64,000 bases of DNA, taken from the NCBI RefSeq assembly GCF_900108335.1, contig NZ_FNVT01000002.1, forward strand, positions 675,620 through 739,619, in the 5' to 3' direction. A program made the position numbers and the translations under genes. Below are positions 33,678 to 40,524 of the stretch, one piece after another (the first letter of the stretch is position 1; each line of letters starts with the position of its first letter). Source of the stretch: Nonomuraea solani (GTDB taxonomy: Bacteria > Actinomycetota > Actinomycetes > Streptosporangiales > Streptosporangiaceae). The notes under the pieces are model-generated. The model was not told the DNA's origin. It ran no database searches and saw only the letters and a program-made list of their open reading frames with translations.

Positions 33678-34405
33678 CTTCGAGAGTCGAGCACACGGAC
33701 GTGGGCGCCTACGCGCTCGGATTGCTGGACGAGGACGACAAGATGGCTTTCGAGACGCATCTCCTCGGGTGCCCCTCTTGCCGCTACGAGCTATCGGACC
33801 TGGCCGGGGTGGCCAGCGTGCTCAACGGGATCGGCCCCGTGGAGGACGCCGATCCCCCGTCCTTTGAGCGCCAAGGCGATGTCATCGACATGCTGCGGCG
33901 GAAGAAGACGGCCGACAGGAAGACGCGCCGGGGGACGTTCGTCATCGGCATGGCCGCCGCGGTCACGCTGGTGGCCGGCGGGCTGACCGTCGGCACGCAA
34001 CTCAGCGGGGACGACCCGCCCCAGGTCGCCCAGGGGCACACCGGCCACATGGGGACGAACATGGGCCCGGCCGAGCAGTTCTACGCCGGCGGCCAGCCGA
34101 TCGAGGGCAAGGGCGTCGACGGGGTGACCGGCGGGCTGGTCGTGGAGTCGAAGGGGTGGGGCACGCACGCGGCGCTCAAGCTGGCCGGGGTGAAGGGGCC
34201 ACTGGAGTGCGAGCTGATCTCGGTCGGCAAGTCGGGCGAGCGCCGGGTGATGACCGGATGGTCCGTTCCTCCAGCCGGGTACGGAGTGCCGGGATCGCCC
34301 GATCCGCTCTACATGCACGGCGGCAGTGCGACGCCGCTGAAGGACATCGATCGGTTCGAGGTGGTCACCTCCGAAGGTAAGAAGTTGCTCACCATCGAAG
34401 CCTGA
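33674..34405 (+). CDS. Membrane-anchored zinc anti-sigma factor (RslA/RskA-like)
   Basis: Anti-sigma factor of 243 aa. The cytoplasmic N-terminus has a ZAS motif HLLGCPSC (H-x3-C-x2-C, about residues 30-37) that binds zinc and the sigma factor; one membrane span (FVIGMAAAVTLVAGGLTVG, about 92-110) follows, and then a 130-residue extracytoplasmic domain with a His/Met-rich patch (GHTGHMGTNMG) that may bind metal. GTG start overlapping the sigma stop. Length and layout match M. tuberculosis RslA. Confidence 0.92.
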   Translation: MTSRVEHTDVGAYALGLLDEDDKMAFETHLLGCPSCRYELSDLAGVASVLNGIGPVEDADPPSFERQGDVIDMLRRKKTADRKTRRGTFVIGMAAAVTLVAGGLTVGTQLSGDDPPQVAQGHTGHMGTNMGPAEQFYAGGQPIEGKGVDGVTGGLVVESKGWGTHAALKLAGVKGPLECELISVGKSGERRVMTGWSVPPAGYGVPGSPDPLYMHGGSATPLKDIDRFEVVTSEGKKLLTIEA

Positions 34406-34418
34406 CCGGCGACCCGAT

Positions 34419-34449
34419 AGCCCTCCCGCCCCTGGTGGGAGGGCTTTTT
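34419..34449 (+). terminator. Rho-independent terminator
   Basis: Stem AGCCCTCCC / GGGAGGGCT, 9-base loop, then TTTTT; 14 bases after the anti-sigma stop. Textbook form. Confidence 0.95.
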
Positions 34450-34490
34450 CGTGCCCTCACACGAATGTGGAAATTTACGGGTTCGCGGAT

Positions 34491-34516
34491 TGAACCTCCC
34501 TGGGGACCGGTGCGTA
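34491..34516 (+). promoter_or_regulatory. ECF-sigma promoter P2 (TGAACC-N16-CGTA)
   Basis: TGAACC at 34491-34496 and CGTA at 34513-34516, 48 bases before the CHRD gene; matches the promoter of the sigma gene itself. Confidence 0.75.
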
Positions 34517-34564
34517 CTGCTTGCCGTACCGACCGGAATATCGAGCCCTTTAAGAGGTTTCATT

Positions 34565-35833
34565 ATGTCTATCCGTAAAGTCGTGATTCCTGGTGTTTTA
34601 TTGGCTGGTGCGTTGTTCGTGCCGTCCTTGCCGGCGCATGCCTCAGGGGACGACGTCTACCTCGCCGCCGGGCTGCGCGGCGCCAATGAGGTCGGCGACG
34701 CGGGCGACGCCGACGGGCGGTCGACCGTCGTGCTCAAGATCAGCGGAAACGAGGTCTCGTACGCCGTCCGGTGGAACAAGATCGGCACCCCGATGGCCGG
34801 TCACGTGCACCAGGGCGCCAAGGGCGTCAACGGCGACGTCAAGCTGCCCTTCTTCACCACGGCCCTGCCCAAGTCCGTGCTCGGCGTCACCGGCACCGTC
34901 ACCGCCGACAACGAGCTCGTCAAGGCGCTCGTCGACAATCCCGGCGGTTTCTACGCCAACCTGCACGACCGGGTGCATCCGAAGGGCGCGGTGCGGGGGC
35001 AGTTCCACCGGCTGAGCAGGCCCGTCGATCTCGGCGGGGTGCTGCACGGCAGCGACCAGGCCACGCTGTCGGCCGGGGCGGACGGCGCCCAGGAGGTCCC
35101 GGCCGGTGACCCTGACGGCCGGGCCACCTGGTGGCTGCGCCCCTCGGGGTCCTCGATCGCCTACACCGCCCGCTGGTCGGGGCTCGGCCGGGTGACCAAC
35201 GGCCATGTGCACAAGGGCGCGCCGGGCCGGAACGGCGCGGTGGTCGCGGACCTGTTCGCCGAGACGAAGGGCCTGCCCGAGAACGTGACCGGCGTCGCGG
35301 GGGTGACGCCGGTCCCGGCCAAGGTCGTCAAGCGCATCGCCGCCGACCCGGGCGCGTACTATACGAACCTGCACACACCCGACTTCAAGCGCGGCGCGGT
35401 ACGCGGCCGGCTCTCCGGCGACGCCTTCACCCATCCCCGCGCCCTCACCGCCGAGGTGCTGACCGGCGCGCAGATCTACTCCTGCACCCGGCTTCCCGCG
35501 GGCGGCTTCGGGTTCACCCAGTTCGGCGTGGCGGCCACGCTGCGGCGCGACATCGACCACTCGTTCGTGACGCCCGCCTCCGGCCCGCCGCAGTGGATCG
35601 CCCCCGACGACAGCGCGGTGCGCGGCGCGGTCGTCACCAGGACGCCGAACGACGGCCACCTCCCCGAGCTGCTCCTCGACGCCACCCAGTCGGGCGCGAA
35701 CACCGGCCTGCTCGCGCACGCCACGCAGATCCTGCGCCTGAACACCACCGGCGGCGTCGCGCCCACCGGCACCTGCCAGCCGGGCACCGAGGCCAGGGTC
35801 CCGTACGGGGCCGACTACATCTTCCTGGGCTAG
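34565..35833 (+). CDS. Secreted protein with two CHRD domains and a DUF3455-like C-terminus
   Basis: Exported protein of 422 aa. After a signal peptide (MSIRKVVIPGVLLAGALFVP, cleavage after AHA) come two CHRD domains of about 120 residues each, with HVHQGAKGVNGDV and HVHKGAPGRNGAV marking the repeat and FYANLHD / YYTNLHT the second motif. A third region (TGAQIYSCTRLPAGGFGFTQ; WIAPDDSAVRGAVV) resembles DUF3455. CHRD domains are thought to bind metals or extracellular partners. A promoter like that of the ECF sigma operon precedes it, so it is probably a sigma target. Confidence 0.9.
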   Translation: MSIRKVVIPGVLLAGALFVPSLPAHASGDDVYLAAGLRGANEVGDAGDADGRSTVVLKISGNEVSYAVRWNKIGTPMAGHVHQGAKGVNGDVKLPFFTTALPKSVLGVTGTVTADNELVKALVDNPGGFYANLHDRVHPKGAVRGQFHRLSRPVDLGGVLHGSDQATLSAGADGAQEVPAGDPDGRATWWLRPSGSSIAYTARWSGLGRVTNGHVHKGAPGRNGAVVADLFAETKGLPENVTGVAGVTPVPAKVVKRIAADPGAYYTNLHTPDFKRGAVRGRLSGDAFTHPRALTAEVLTGAQIYSCTRLPAGGFGFTQFGVAATLRRDIDHSFVTPASGPPQWIAPDDSAVRGAVVTRTPNDGHLPELLLDATQSGANTGLLAHATQILRLNTTGGVAPTGTCQPGTEARVPYGADYIFLG

Positions 35834-35957
35834 GCCGGCCCGGGGGGCGATTCGGTCCCGTCCCCCTGGCAGGCCATTCCCGGTCGAACCGGCCCAGTCC
35901 CCCGGGCCACGGTTCGGCCACCGCGACGGGGCACTCCGGCCCGCCCCGCTCGCGACC

Positions 35958-35996
35958 AGCGCCCCGCCGCACACGGAGCCCGTGCGGCGGGGCGCT
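35958..35996 (+). terminator. Strong terminator hairpin after the CHRD gene
   Basis: Perfect 15-bp stem AGCGCCCCGCCGCAC / GTGCGGCGGGGCGCT with a 9-base loop; no T tract. Confidence 0.8.
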
Positions 35997-35999
35997 GTC

Positions 36000-36239
36000 A
36001 TGCGCGACACCACGGTCCATTTCGCGATCCGCAGCGGCTCGTCGGCCGTCTGTCCGGCGAAGGTGGGGTCGCAACGGCCGTACCGGACGGCCTCGCGGGC
36101 CGGGACGCGGATCGCGCCGCACCGCACCTACGCCGACGCGATCCGCGAAACCCGCGAACCGGATGTCCACGTGGTGCCGGTGGCGACCGTCAGCGGGGGC
36201 ATCATGGAAACCACCGTCACGGCCAAGAAGGAGCCGTGA
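36000..36239 (+). CDS. Small hypothetical protein
   Basis: A 79-residue frame from ATG 36000, lying exactly between two strong hairpins, with third positions about 90% G/C as in real genes here. The product (MRDTTVHFAIRSGSSAV...) has a basic middle (RPYRTASRAGTRIAPHRTY) and a C-terminus VPVATVSGGIMETTVTAKKE. I recognise no family. There is no clear ribosome site because the upstream hairpin ends 3 bases before the ATG, so it may be untranslated. Confidence 0.4.
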   Translation: MRDTTVHFAIRSGSSAVCPAKVGSQRPYRTASRAGTRIAPHRTYADAIRETREPDVHVVPVATVSGGIMETTVTAKKEP

Positions 36240-36258
36240 CGGCGGCCCGCCACGTGCG

Positions 36259-36292
36259 GGTCAGAGGGCGTCTCCCTGGAGGCCCTCTGACC
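36259..36292. terminator. Bidirectional terminator upstream of the glyA stop
   Basis: Perfect 11-bp stem GGTCAGAGGGC / GCCCTCTGACC with a 12-base loop between the small frame and convergent glyA. Confidence 0.8.
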
Positions 36293-36336
36293 TGGACGGC
36301 GGGCGGCGTCGAGCCGGCCCGCCGTACAAGAAGATC

Positions 36337-37587
36337 TTAAAGACCAGGAGCCGGGAACTGCGCCGTGAGCTCGCTGACCTCGCGGTGCACGCGCGCGATG
36401 ACGTCCTCCGCGTCGCCCTTGGCGACGGCCGTGACGACCTCGTCCATCCACGCGCCGATCTGCCGCATCTCCGCCTCGCCCATGCCGCGCGACGTCACCG
36501 ACGGCGTGCCGATGCGGATGCCCGACGGGTCGAACGGCTTGCGCGGGTCGAACGGCACCGTGTTGTAGTTGGTCTCCAGACCGGCGCGGTCGAGCGCCTG
36601 CGCGGCCGACTTGCCCCCGATGCCCTTCGGCGTCAGGTCGAGCAGGATCAGGTGGTTGTCCGTGCCGCCCGAGACCAGGTCGAAGCCGCGCGAGGACAGC
36701 TCGTCGGCCAGCGCCTTGGCGTTGGCCACGACCTGGGCCGCGTAGTCGCGGAAGGCCGGCTGGGCGGCCTCGTGCAGCGCGACGGCGATGGCGGCCGTCG
36801 TGTGGTTGTGCGGACCACCCTGCAGCCCCGGGAACACGGCCTTGTTGAGCGCCGTGGCGTGCTCGTCGGCGCTGGCCATGAGCATGGCGCCGCGCGGGCC
36901 GCGCAGCGTCTTGTGCGTGGTCGTCGAGATCACGTCGGCGTGGCCCACCGGCGACGGGTGCGCGCCGCCCGCGACCAGGCCCGCGATGTGGGCGATGTCG
37001 GCCGCCAGCACGGCGCCGACCTCACGGGCGATCGAGGCGAAGCCCTCGAAGTCGATCGTGCGCGGGATCGCGGTGCCGCCGCAGAAGATCAGCTTCGGCC
37101 GGTGCTCCAGCGCCAGCTCGCGGACCTCGTCGAGGTCGATGCGGCCGGTGTCCTTGCGCACGCCGTAGCGGACCGCGTTGAACCACTTGCCGGTGGCCGA
37201 GACCGACCAGCCGTGCGTGAGGTGGCCGCCGAACGGCAGGCCCATGCCCATCACGGTGTCGCCGGGCTGCAGGAACGCCATGTAGATGGCGAGGTTGGCC
37301 GGCGAGCCGGAGTAGGGCTGCACGTTGGCGTGCTGGACGCCGAACAGGGACTTGGCGCGGTCGATGGCCACGGTCTCGATCTGGTCGATGACCTGCTGGC
37401 CCTCGTAGTAACGCTTGCCCGCGTAACCCTCGGAGTATTTGTTGGTGAGCACGGTGCCGGTGGCCTCAAGGACGGCCTTGGACACGTAGTTCTCGGACGC
37501 GATGAGCTTGACGGTGTCGGCCTGCCGCCGCTCCTCCGCCTGGATGAGCTCGGCGATCTGCGGGTCGACGCTAGCGAGAGAACTCAT
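36337..37587 (-). CDS. glyA: Serine hydroxymethyltransferase
   Basis: PLP enzyme (416 aa, normal length) converting serine and tetrahydrofolate to glycine and methylene-THF. The PLP lysine lies in STTTHKTLRGPRGAM; other hallmarks are NYVSKAVLEATGT, KYSEGYAGKRYYEG and GGTDNHLILLDL. Start ATG at 37587 with ggagaa upstream. A ZTP riboswitch fills its 5' leader, so the gene is likely induced when 10-formyl-THF runs low and ZMP/ZTP builds up. Confidence 0.97.
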   Translation of the reverse strand: MSSLASVDPQIAELIQAEERRQADTVKLIASENYVSKAVLEATGTVLTNKYSEGYAGKRYYEGQQVIDQIETVAIDRAKSLFGVQHANVQPYSGSPANLAIYMAFLQPGDTVMGMGLPFGGHLTHGWSVSATGKWFNAVRYGVRKDTGRIDLDEVRELALEHRPKLIFCGGTAIPRTIDFEGFASIAREVGAVLAADIAHIAGLVAGGAHPSPVGHADVISTTTHKTLRGPRGAMLMASADEHATALNKAVFPGLQGGPHNHTTAAIAVALHEAAQPAFRDYAAQVVANAKALADELSSRGFDLVSGGTDNHLILLDLTPKGIGGKSAAQALDRAGLETNYNTVPFDPRKPFDPSGIRIGTPSVTSRGMGEAEMRQIGAWMDEVVTAVAKGDAEDVIARVHREVSELTAQFPAPGL

Positions 37588-37607
37588 GATTCTCCTGTCA
37601 AATCTGC

Positions 37608-37689
37608 GAAGACCCAGGCGCACGGCCTCCGCTCCTTTCGCTCCCCGGTGGTCGATCCCACCCAATGCGCCAGTCGCGTCTCGCCCTAG
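37608..37689 (-). ncRNA. ZTP (pfl) riboswitch in the glyA leader
   Basis: Read on the minus strand, the leader contains the ZTP aptamer landmarks in order: GGGCGAGACGCGACTGGC, the GTGGGATCGACCAC helix-loop, then CCACCGGGGAGCG and, after a variable arm, CCGTGCGCCTGGGTC. The pseudoknot elements (GACTGGC with CACCGGGGAGCG and CGCCTGGG) fit the published pfl motif, which is known to precede glyA and purine genes in actinobacteria. The aptamer ends about 20 bases before the glyA ATG, so control is probably at ribosome binding. Confidence 0.88.
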
Positions 37690-37743
37690 ACGATAGCGGA
37701 TGTGACGAGGGGTCATCGCTTGGTGATCAGCGGGTACGCGTCG

Positions 37744-37851
37744 TCACGCGGCCGTGACCGCCACGTTCTTGAACGTCCCGAGCGGCCCGAGGTTGACCTC
37801 CAGCCACTCCGCGTCGTCAGGCACCCCGTCGAAGACGGCCCAGAGCTGCAA
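37744..37851 (-). pseudogene. Short frame, possible gene remnant
   Basis: A TTG at 37851 with gggggaga upstream opens a 35-codon frame (QLWAVFDGVPDDAEWLEVNL then GPLGTFKNVAV) that looks protein-like and ends at 37744. It has no visible family and is too short for a domain; it may be the tail of a lost gene or a genuine micro-protein between yihY and glyA. Confidence 0.3.
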
Positions 37852-37899
37852 CTGATCTCCCCCAGTCGATGACGCGCGGCCGGCTCGGGCCGCATCGGG

Positions 37900-38832
37900 C
37901 TAGCTGGCCCGGCCCACGCCCGGCCAGAGCCGGTCCACCTCGGCGTTGAGGATCGCCCCGATGAGCACGGCCAGCGCGGTGATGTAGAGCCAGAGCAGCA
38001 GCGCGATGGGCGCGGCCAGCGAGCCGTAGACCGAGACCGGGGAGAACCAGGCCGCCAGCACCGCCCGCAGCACCGCCGCGCAGACGATCCACAGGAACAG
38101 CGCCAGGATGGCCCCCGGCAGCTCGCGGTACCACTTCGTGCGTATGGGCACGCTGACGTGGTAGAGCACGGTGAGGAACAGCACCGAGCCGATGATCACG
38201 ACCGGCCAGTAGAGGACGTCGACCATGACGCCGAACTCGGCGGGCAGCACGTCCTTGAGCAGCGTCGGGCCGATGACCAGGATCGGCATGACGATGATGC
38301 CGATGATCAGGCCGACGACGTAGAGGCCGAACGACATCAGCCGGGTACGGATGATGCCGCGCTCCTCCCCCAGCCCGTAGGCGACGGAGATGAGGTCGAC
38401 GTACACGTAGAGGGCCCTGGAGCCGGACCAGAGCGACAGCAGGAAGCCCAGCGAGATGATCGACACCTTGCCCGCGTCGTCGCTGAGCACGTCGGTGATG
38501 AGCGGGTTGATCACCTTCTTGACCGCGTCGTCGGTGAACAGCAGGCCCGCCTGCTCGATCACCCAGGTCTTGACCTGAGCGACCACGCTGGGCCCCAGCC
38601 AGGGGGTGAGCTTGCCCAGCACACCCAGCAGGCCCAGCACGAACGGCGGCAGGGACAGCAGCGCGAAGAAGGCGGCCTCGCCGGCCAGGCCGGTCACCCG
38701 ATAGGCGACGCCCGCGTTCGTGGCCGCCCGTACGATGGCCCACGACTTGGTGTCGAGCGCCCAGTCAAGCCTCTTCCTGGCGTGGGAGACCAGCCCTTTC
38801 TTGGGCCGGGACGGCGCATCGGTGGACGTCAT
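37900..38832 (-). CDS. YihY/BrkB-family inner-membrane protein
   Basis: Polytopic membrane protein of 310 aa with six predicted spans, YihY/UPF0761 type (formerly called ribonuclease BN in error). Landmarks: GLAGEAAFFALLSLPPFVLG, LWSGSRALYVYVDLISVAYG and WFSPVSVYGSLAAPIALLLW. N-terminus basic (SRPKKGLVSHARKRLDW). The exact role is unknown; members have been linked to envelope transport. TACCGT ends 8 bases before the ATG at 38832, so the message may be leaderless. Confidence 0.9.
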   Translation of the reverse strand: MTSTDAPSRPKKGLVSHARKRLDWALDTKSWAIVRAATNAGVAYRVTGLAGEAAFFALLSLPPFVLGLLGVLGKLTPWLGPSVVAQVKTWVIEQAGLLFTDDAVKKVINPLITDVLSDDAGKVSIISLGFLLSLWSGSRALYVYVDLISVAYGLGEERGIIRTRLMSFGLYVVGLIIGIIVMPILVIGPTLLKDVLPAEFGVMVDVLYWPVVIIGSVLFLTVLYHVSVPIRTKWYRELPGAILALFLWIVCAAVLRAVLAAWFSPVSVYGSLAAPIALLLWLYITALAVLIGAILNAEVDRLWPGVGRAS

Positions 38833-38889
38833 GGCACCCAACGGTATTCGGAGTGACTCTTCGGGACAGCTTACGTCCCCGCTCCTGCC

Positions 38890-39264
38890 CTAGTCGTTGT
38901 CCACGATGCGCGCGCCCAGAGGAAGTAGCGAAACCGGGATCAGTTTGATGTTCGCGACGCCCAGCGGGATACCGATGATCGAGAGGAACAGCGGGATCGA
39001 GGTGACCACGTGCCCGACGGCCAGCCAGATGCCCGCGACCACGAACCAGATGATGTTGCCGAACAGGGAGAACACGCCGGCGTCTGGGTCGCGCTCCACG
39101 GTCCTGCCGAAGGGCCACAGCGCGTACGCGGCGATTCTGAACGAGGCGATACCGAACGGGATCGTGACAATGAGGATGCAGCAGATGATGCCGGCCAGCG
39201 CGTAGCCCATGGCCAGCCAGATGCCCGCGAACACCAGCCAGATGACGTTCAGGATTGTGCGCAT
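38890..39264 (-). CDS. YccF-domain membrane protein
   Basis: A 124-residue inner-membrane protein with two YccF domains, each beginning with a N(V/I)IW(L/F)V(F/V)AGIWLA segment (residues 6-19 and about 69-82), giving four membrane spans in an internal duplication. Function unknown. The ATG at 39264 is taken; a GTG two codons upstream is possible. It lies just upstream of yihY in the same direction, with a 57-base gap. Confidence 0.9.
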   Translation of the reverse strand: MRTILNVIWLVFAGIWLAMGYALAGIICCILIVTIPFGIASFRIAAYALWPFGRTVERDPDAGVFSLFGNIIWFVVAGIWLAVGHVVTSIPLFLSIIGIPLGVANIKLIPVSLLPLGARIVDND

Positions 39265-39318
39265 GCTCACAGCATGTCACCGATCATGCCACCGAGGTCA
39301 TCCGGAATGACCCTGGTC

Positions 39319-40092
39319 TCACCCTGACGCGGGCGCCCGTCCCTTCCCGGGGGCACCGGCGAACGCCTGGGCGATGCGCAGCCAGGCCCGCGCGGGCTCG
39401 CCCGTCGCCTCCAGGCCGGTGTCGGACAGGTGGACACGCTGGGTGACGACGAGGCAGAAGTCGAGGATCGTCCCGCGCACCACGCTGCCGGCGTCCGCGG
39501 GCCCGGCCGTCCAGGGGGTGCCGTCAGGGAGGGTCAGCTCCACGCGTACGGGCTCGTCCGGGGCGGGCAGGCCGTGGGCGGCGAAGCTGTACGGCCTGGC
39601 CCGCACCCCCAGCATGGCCACGTGCCGCAGCCGGTCCGTCGGCTCCCGGGTGACGCCGAGCGCGTCGGCCACGTCCTGGCCGTGGGCCCAGGTCTCCATC
39701 AGCCGGGCGGTGACGAAGGAGGCGGCCGACATGTCCGGCCCGAACCACGGCAGCCGGTCGCGGGCGCCGAGAGTGGCGAATGTCTCAATGCTGCGGGCGC
39801 GGGACGTACGGAACCAGTGGAACAGCTCCCCCGGCGGCATCCCGCGCGACTCCGCGGCGAGGTCGTCGACCGAGCGGAAGCCCGCCAGCGAGGCGGTGTA
39901 GGCGGCCCGATCCGTGGCGGCCAGCACGGCGGCGTCGTCGAACCAGGCCAGATGGCTCACCTGGTCGCGGATCGCCCACCCCTCGGCCGGCGTGGGCCGC
40001 TCCCAGTCGGCGTCCGGCAGGGGCTGGAGCAGCGCTTCGAGGGAGGCGGTCTCGGCGCGCAGGTCATCGAGCAACTCGGCCATGAGTTCCAC
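39319..40092 (-). CDS. TIGR03084-type mycothiol isomerase-fold protein
   Basis: Metal-binding protein (257 aa) of the DinB / mycothiol maleylpyruvate isomerase superfamily, TIGR03084 type. Metal ligands are visible as His in IRDQVSHLAWFDD and Glu/His in LMETWAHGQDVADALG. The C-terminal half (DEPVRVELTLPDGTPWTAGP) is an added SCP2-like domain. I chose the GTG at 40092 because TAGGCT ends exactly 7 bases upstream, the leaderless spacing seen repeatedly in this window; ATG 40083 is the alternative. Substrate unknown. Confidence 0.88.
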   Translation of the reverse strand: MELMAELLDDLRAETASLEALLQPLPDADWERPTPAEGWAIRDQVSHLAWFDDAAVLAATDRAAYTASLAGFRSVDDLAAESRGMPPGELFHWFRTSRARSIETFATLGARDRLPWFGPDMSAASFVTARLMETWAHGQDVADALGVTREPTDRLRHVAMLGVRARPYSFAAHGLPAPDEPVRVELTLPDGTPWTAGPADAGSVVRGTILDFCLVVTQRVHLSDTGLEATGEPARAWLRIAQAFAGAPGKGRAPASG

Positions 40093-40130
40093 GTGGGTCA
40101 GCCTAACCGGAACGACGTTCGGGGAGAATA

Positions 40131-40265
40131 ATGCGAAAGGTGATCTGCGAGAGCTGCAAGGACAAACGGCACGAAGACTGCCGCGGCGGCTCCTGGTGCG
40201 ACTGCCAGCACCAGGCGCAGGAGCGGCCGCACGAATCGGACCTGGACTGGCCCCGGCAAGGCTGA
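40131..40265 (+). CDS. Small Cys-rich (zinc-ribbon-like) protein
   Basis: A 44-residue protein opening MRKVICESCKDKRHEDCR, with Cys pairs C-x2-C and C-x5-C-D-C that could hold one zinc. GGGGAG lies 5 bases before the ATG and codon use is typical of the genome. It sits between the leaderless start of the divergent isomerase-fold gene and the sulfite-reductase leader. Similar tiny proteins occur in other actinobacteria as hypotheticals; function unknown. Confidence 0.7.
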   Translation: MRKVICESCKDKRHEDCRGGSWCDCQHQAQERPHESDLDWPRQG

Positions 40266-40291
40266 GCCGATCCCACACTCTGGACCCCGTC

Positions 40292-40320
40292 TTGGACATC
40301 CCGGACAGCCAGAGTAATCT
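40292..40320 (+). promoter_or_regulatory. Promoter of the sulfite-reduction operon
   Basis: TTGGAC (40292-40297), 17-base spacer, TAATCT (40315-40320). The -10 ends 6 bases before the ATG of the leader peptide, which would be leaderless. Confidence 0.6.
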
Positions 40321-40326
40321 CAAAGC

Positions 40327-40410
40327 ATGCCAGCGGACCCCATGCTCGTCGGTCGACGCCACGTCGATCTTCAGCGTGTCCGCAGTGCCATCTGTTGCGA
40401 CGCCCGCTAA
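40327..40410 (+). CDS. Cysteine-responsive leader peptide of the sir operon
   Basis: A 27-codon peptide containing RRHVDLQRVRSAICC, with tandem Cys codons near its end. The (R/H)HVDLQR...CC pattern is the known actinobacterial cysteine attenuation peptide found before sulfur-assimilation genes. When Cys-tRNA is short, ribosomes should stall at the Cys pair and change downstream RNA folding. The ATG at 40327 is favoured by the -10 position; an internal ATG at 40342 would give 22 residues. Confidence 0.85.
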   Translation: MPADPMLVGRRHVDLQRVRSAICCDAR

Positions 40411-40488
40411 CCCACGTTTGTCGTTTTCCCGCTGAGCGCGTCGCAATCCTCGCCACCACCCCTGCACTCGACGATGAGGCAGGAGGGA

Positions 40489-40524
40489 CATTGCGCGCGC
40501 CCATGATCCTAAGGACGCGCAATG
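40489..40524 (+). promoter_or_regulatory. Hairpin sequestering the sir start codon
   Basis: CATTGCGCG (40489-40497) pairs perfectly with CGCGCAATG (40516-40524), which includes the sir ATG. The ribosome site AAGGA is in the 18-base loop. It is probably the regulated structure controlled by stalling on the leader peptide. Confidence 0.65.
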
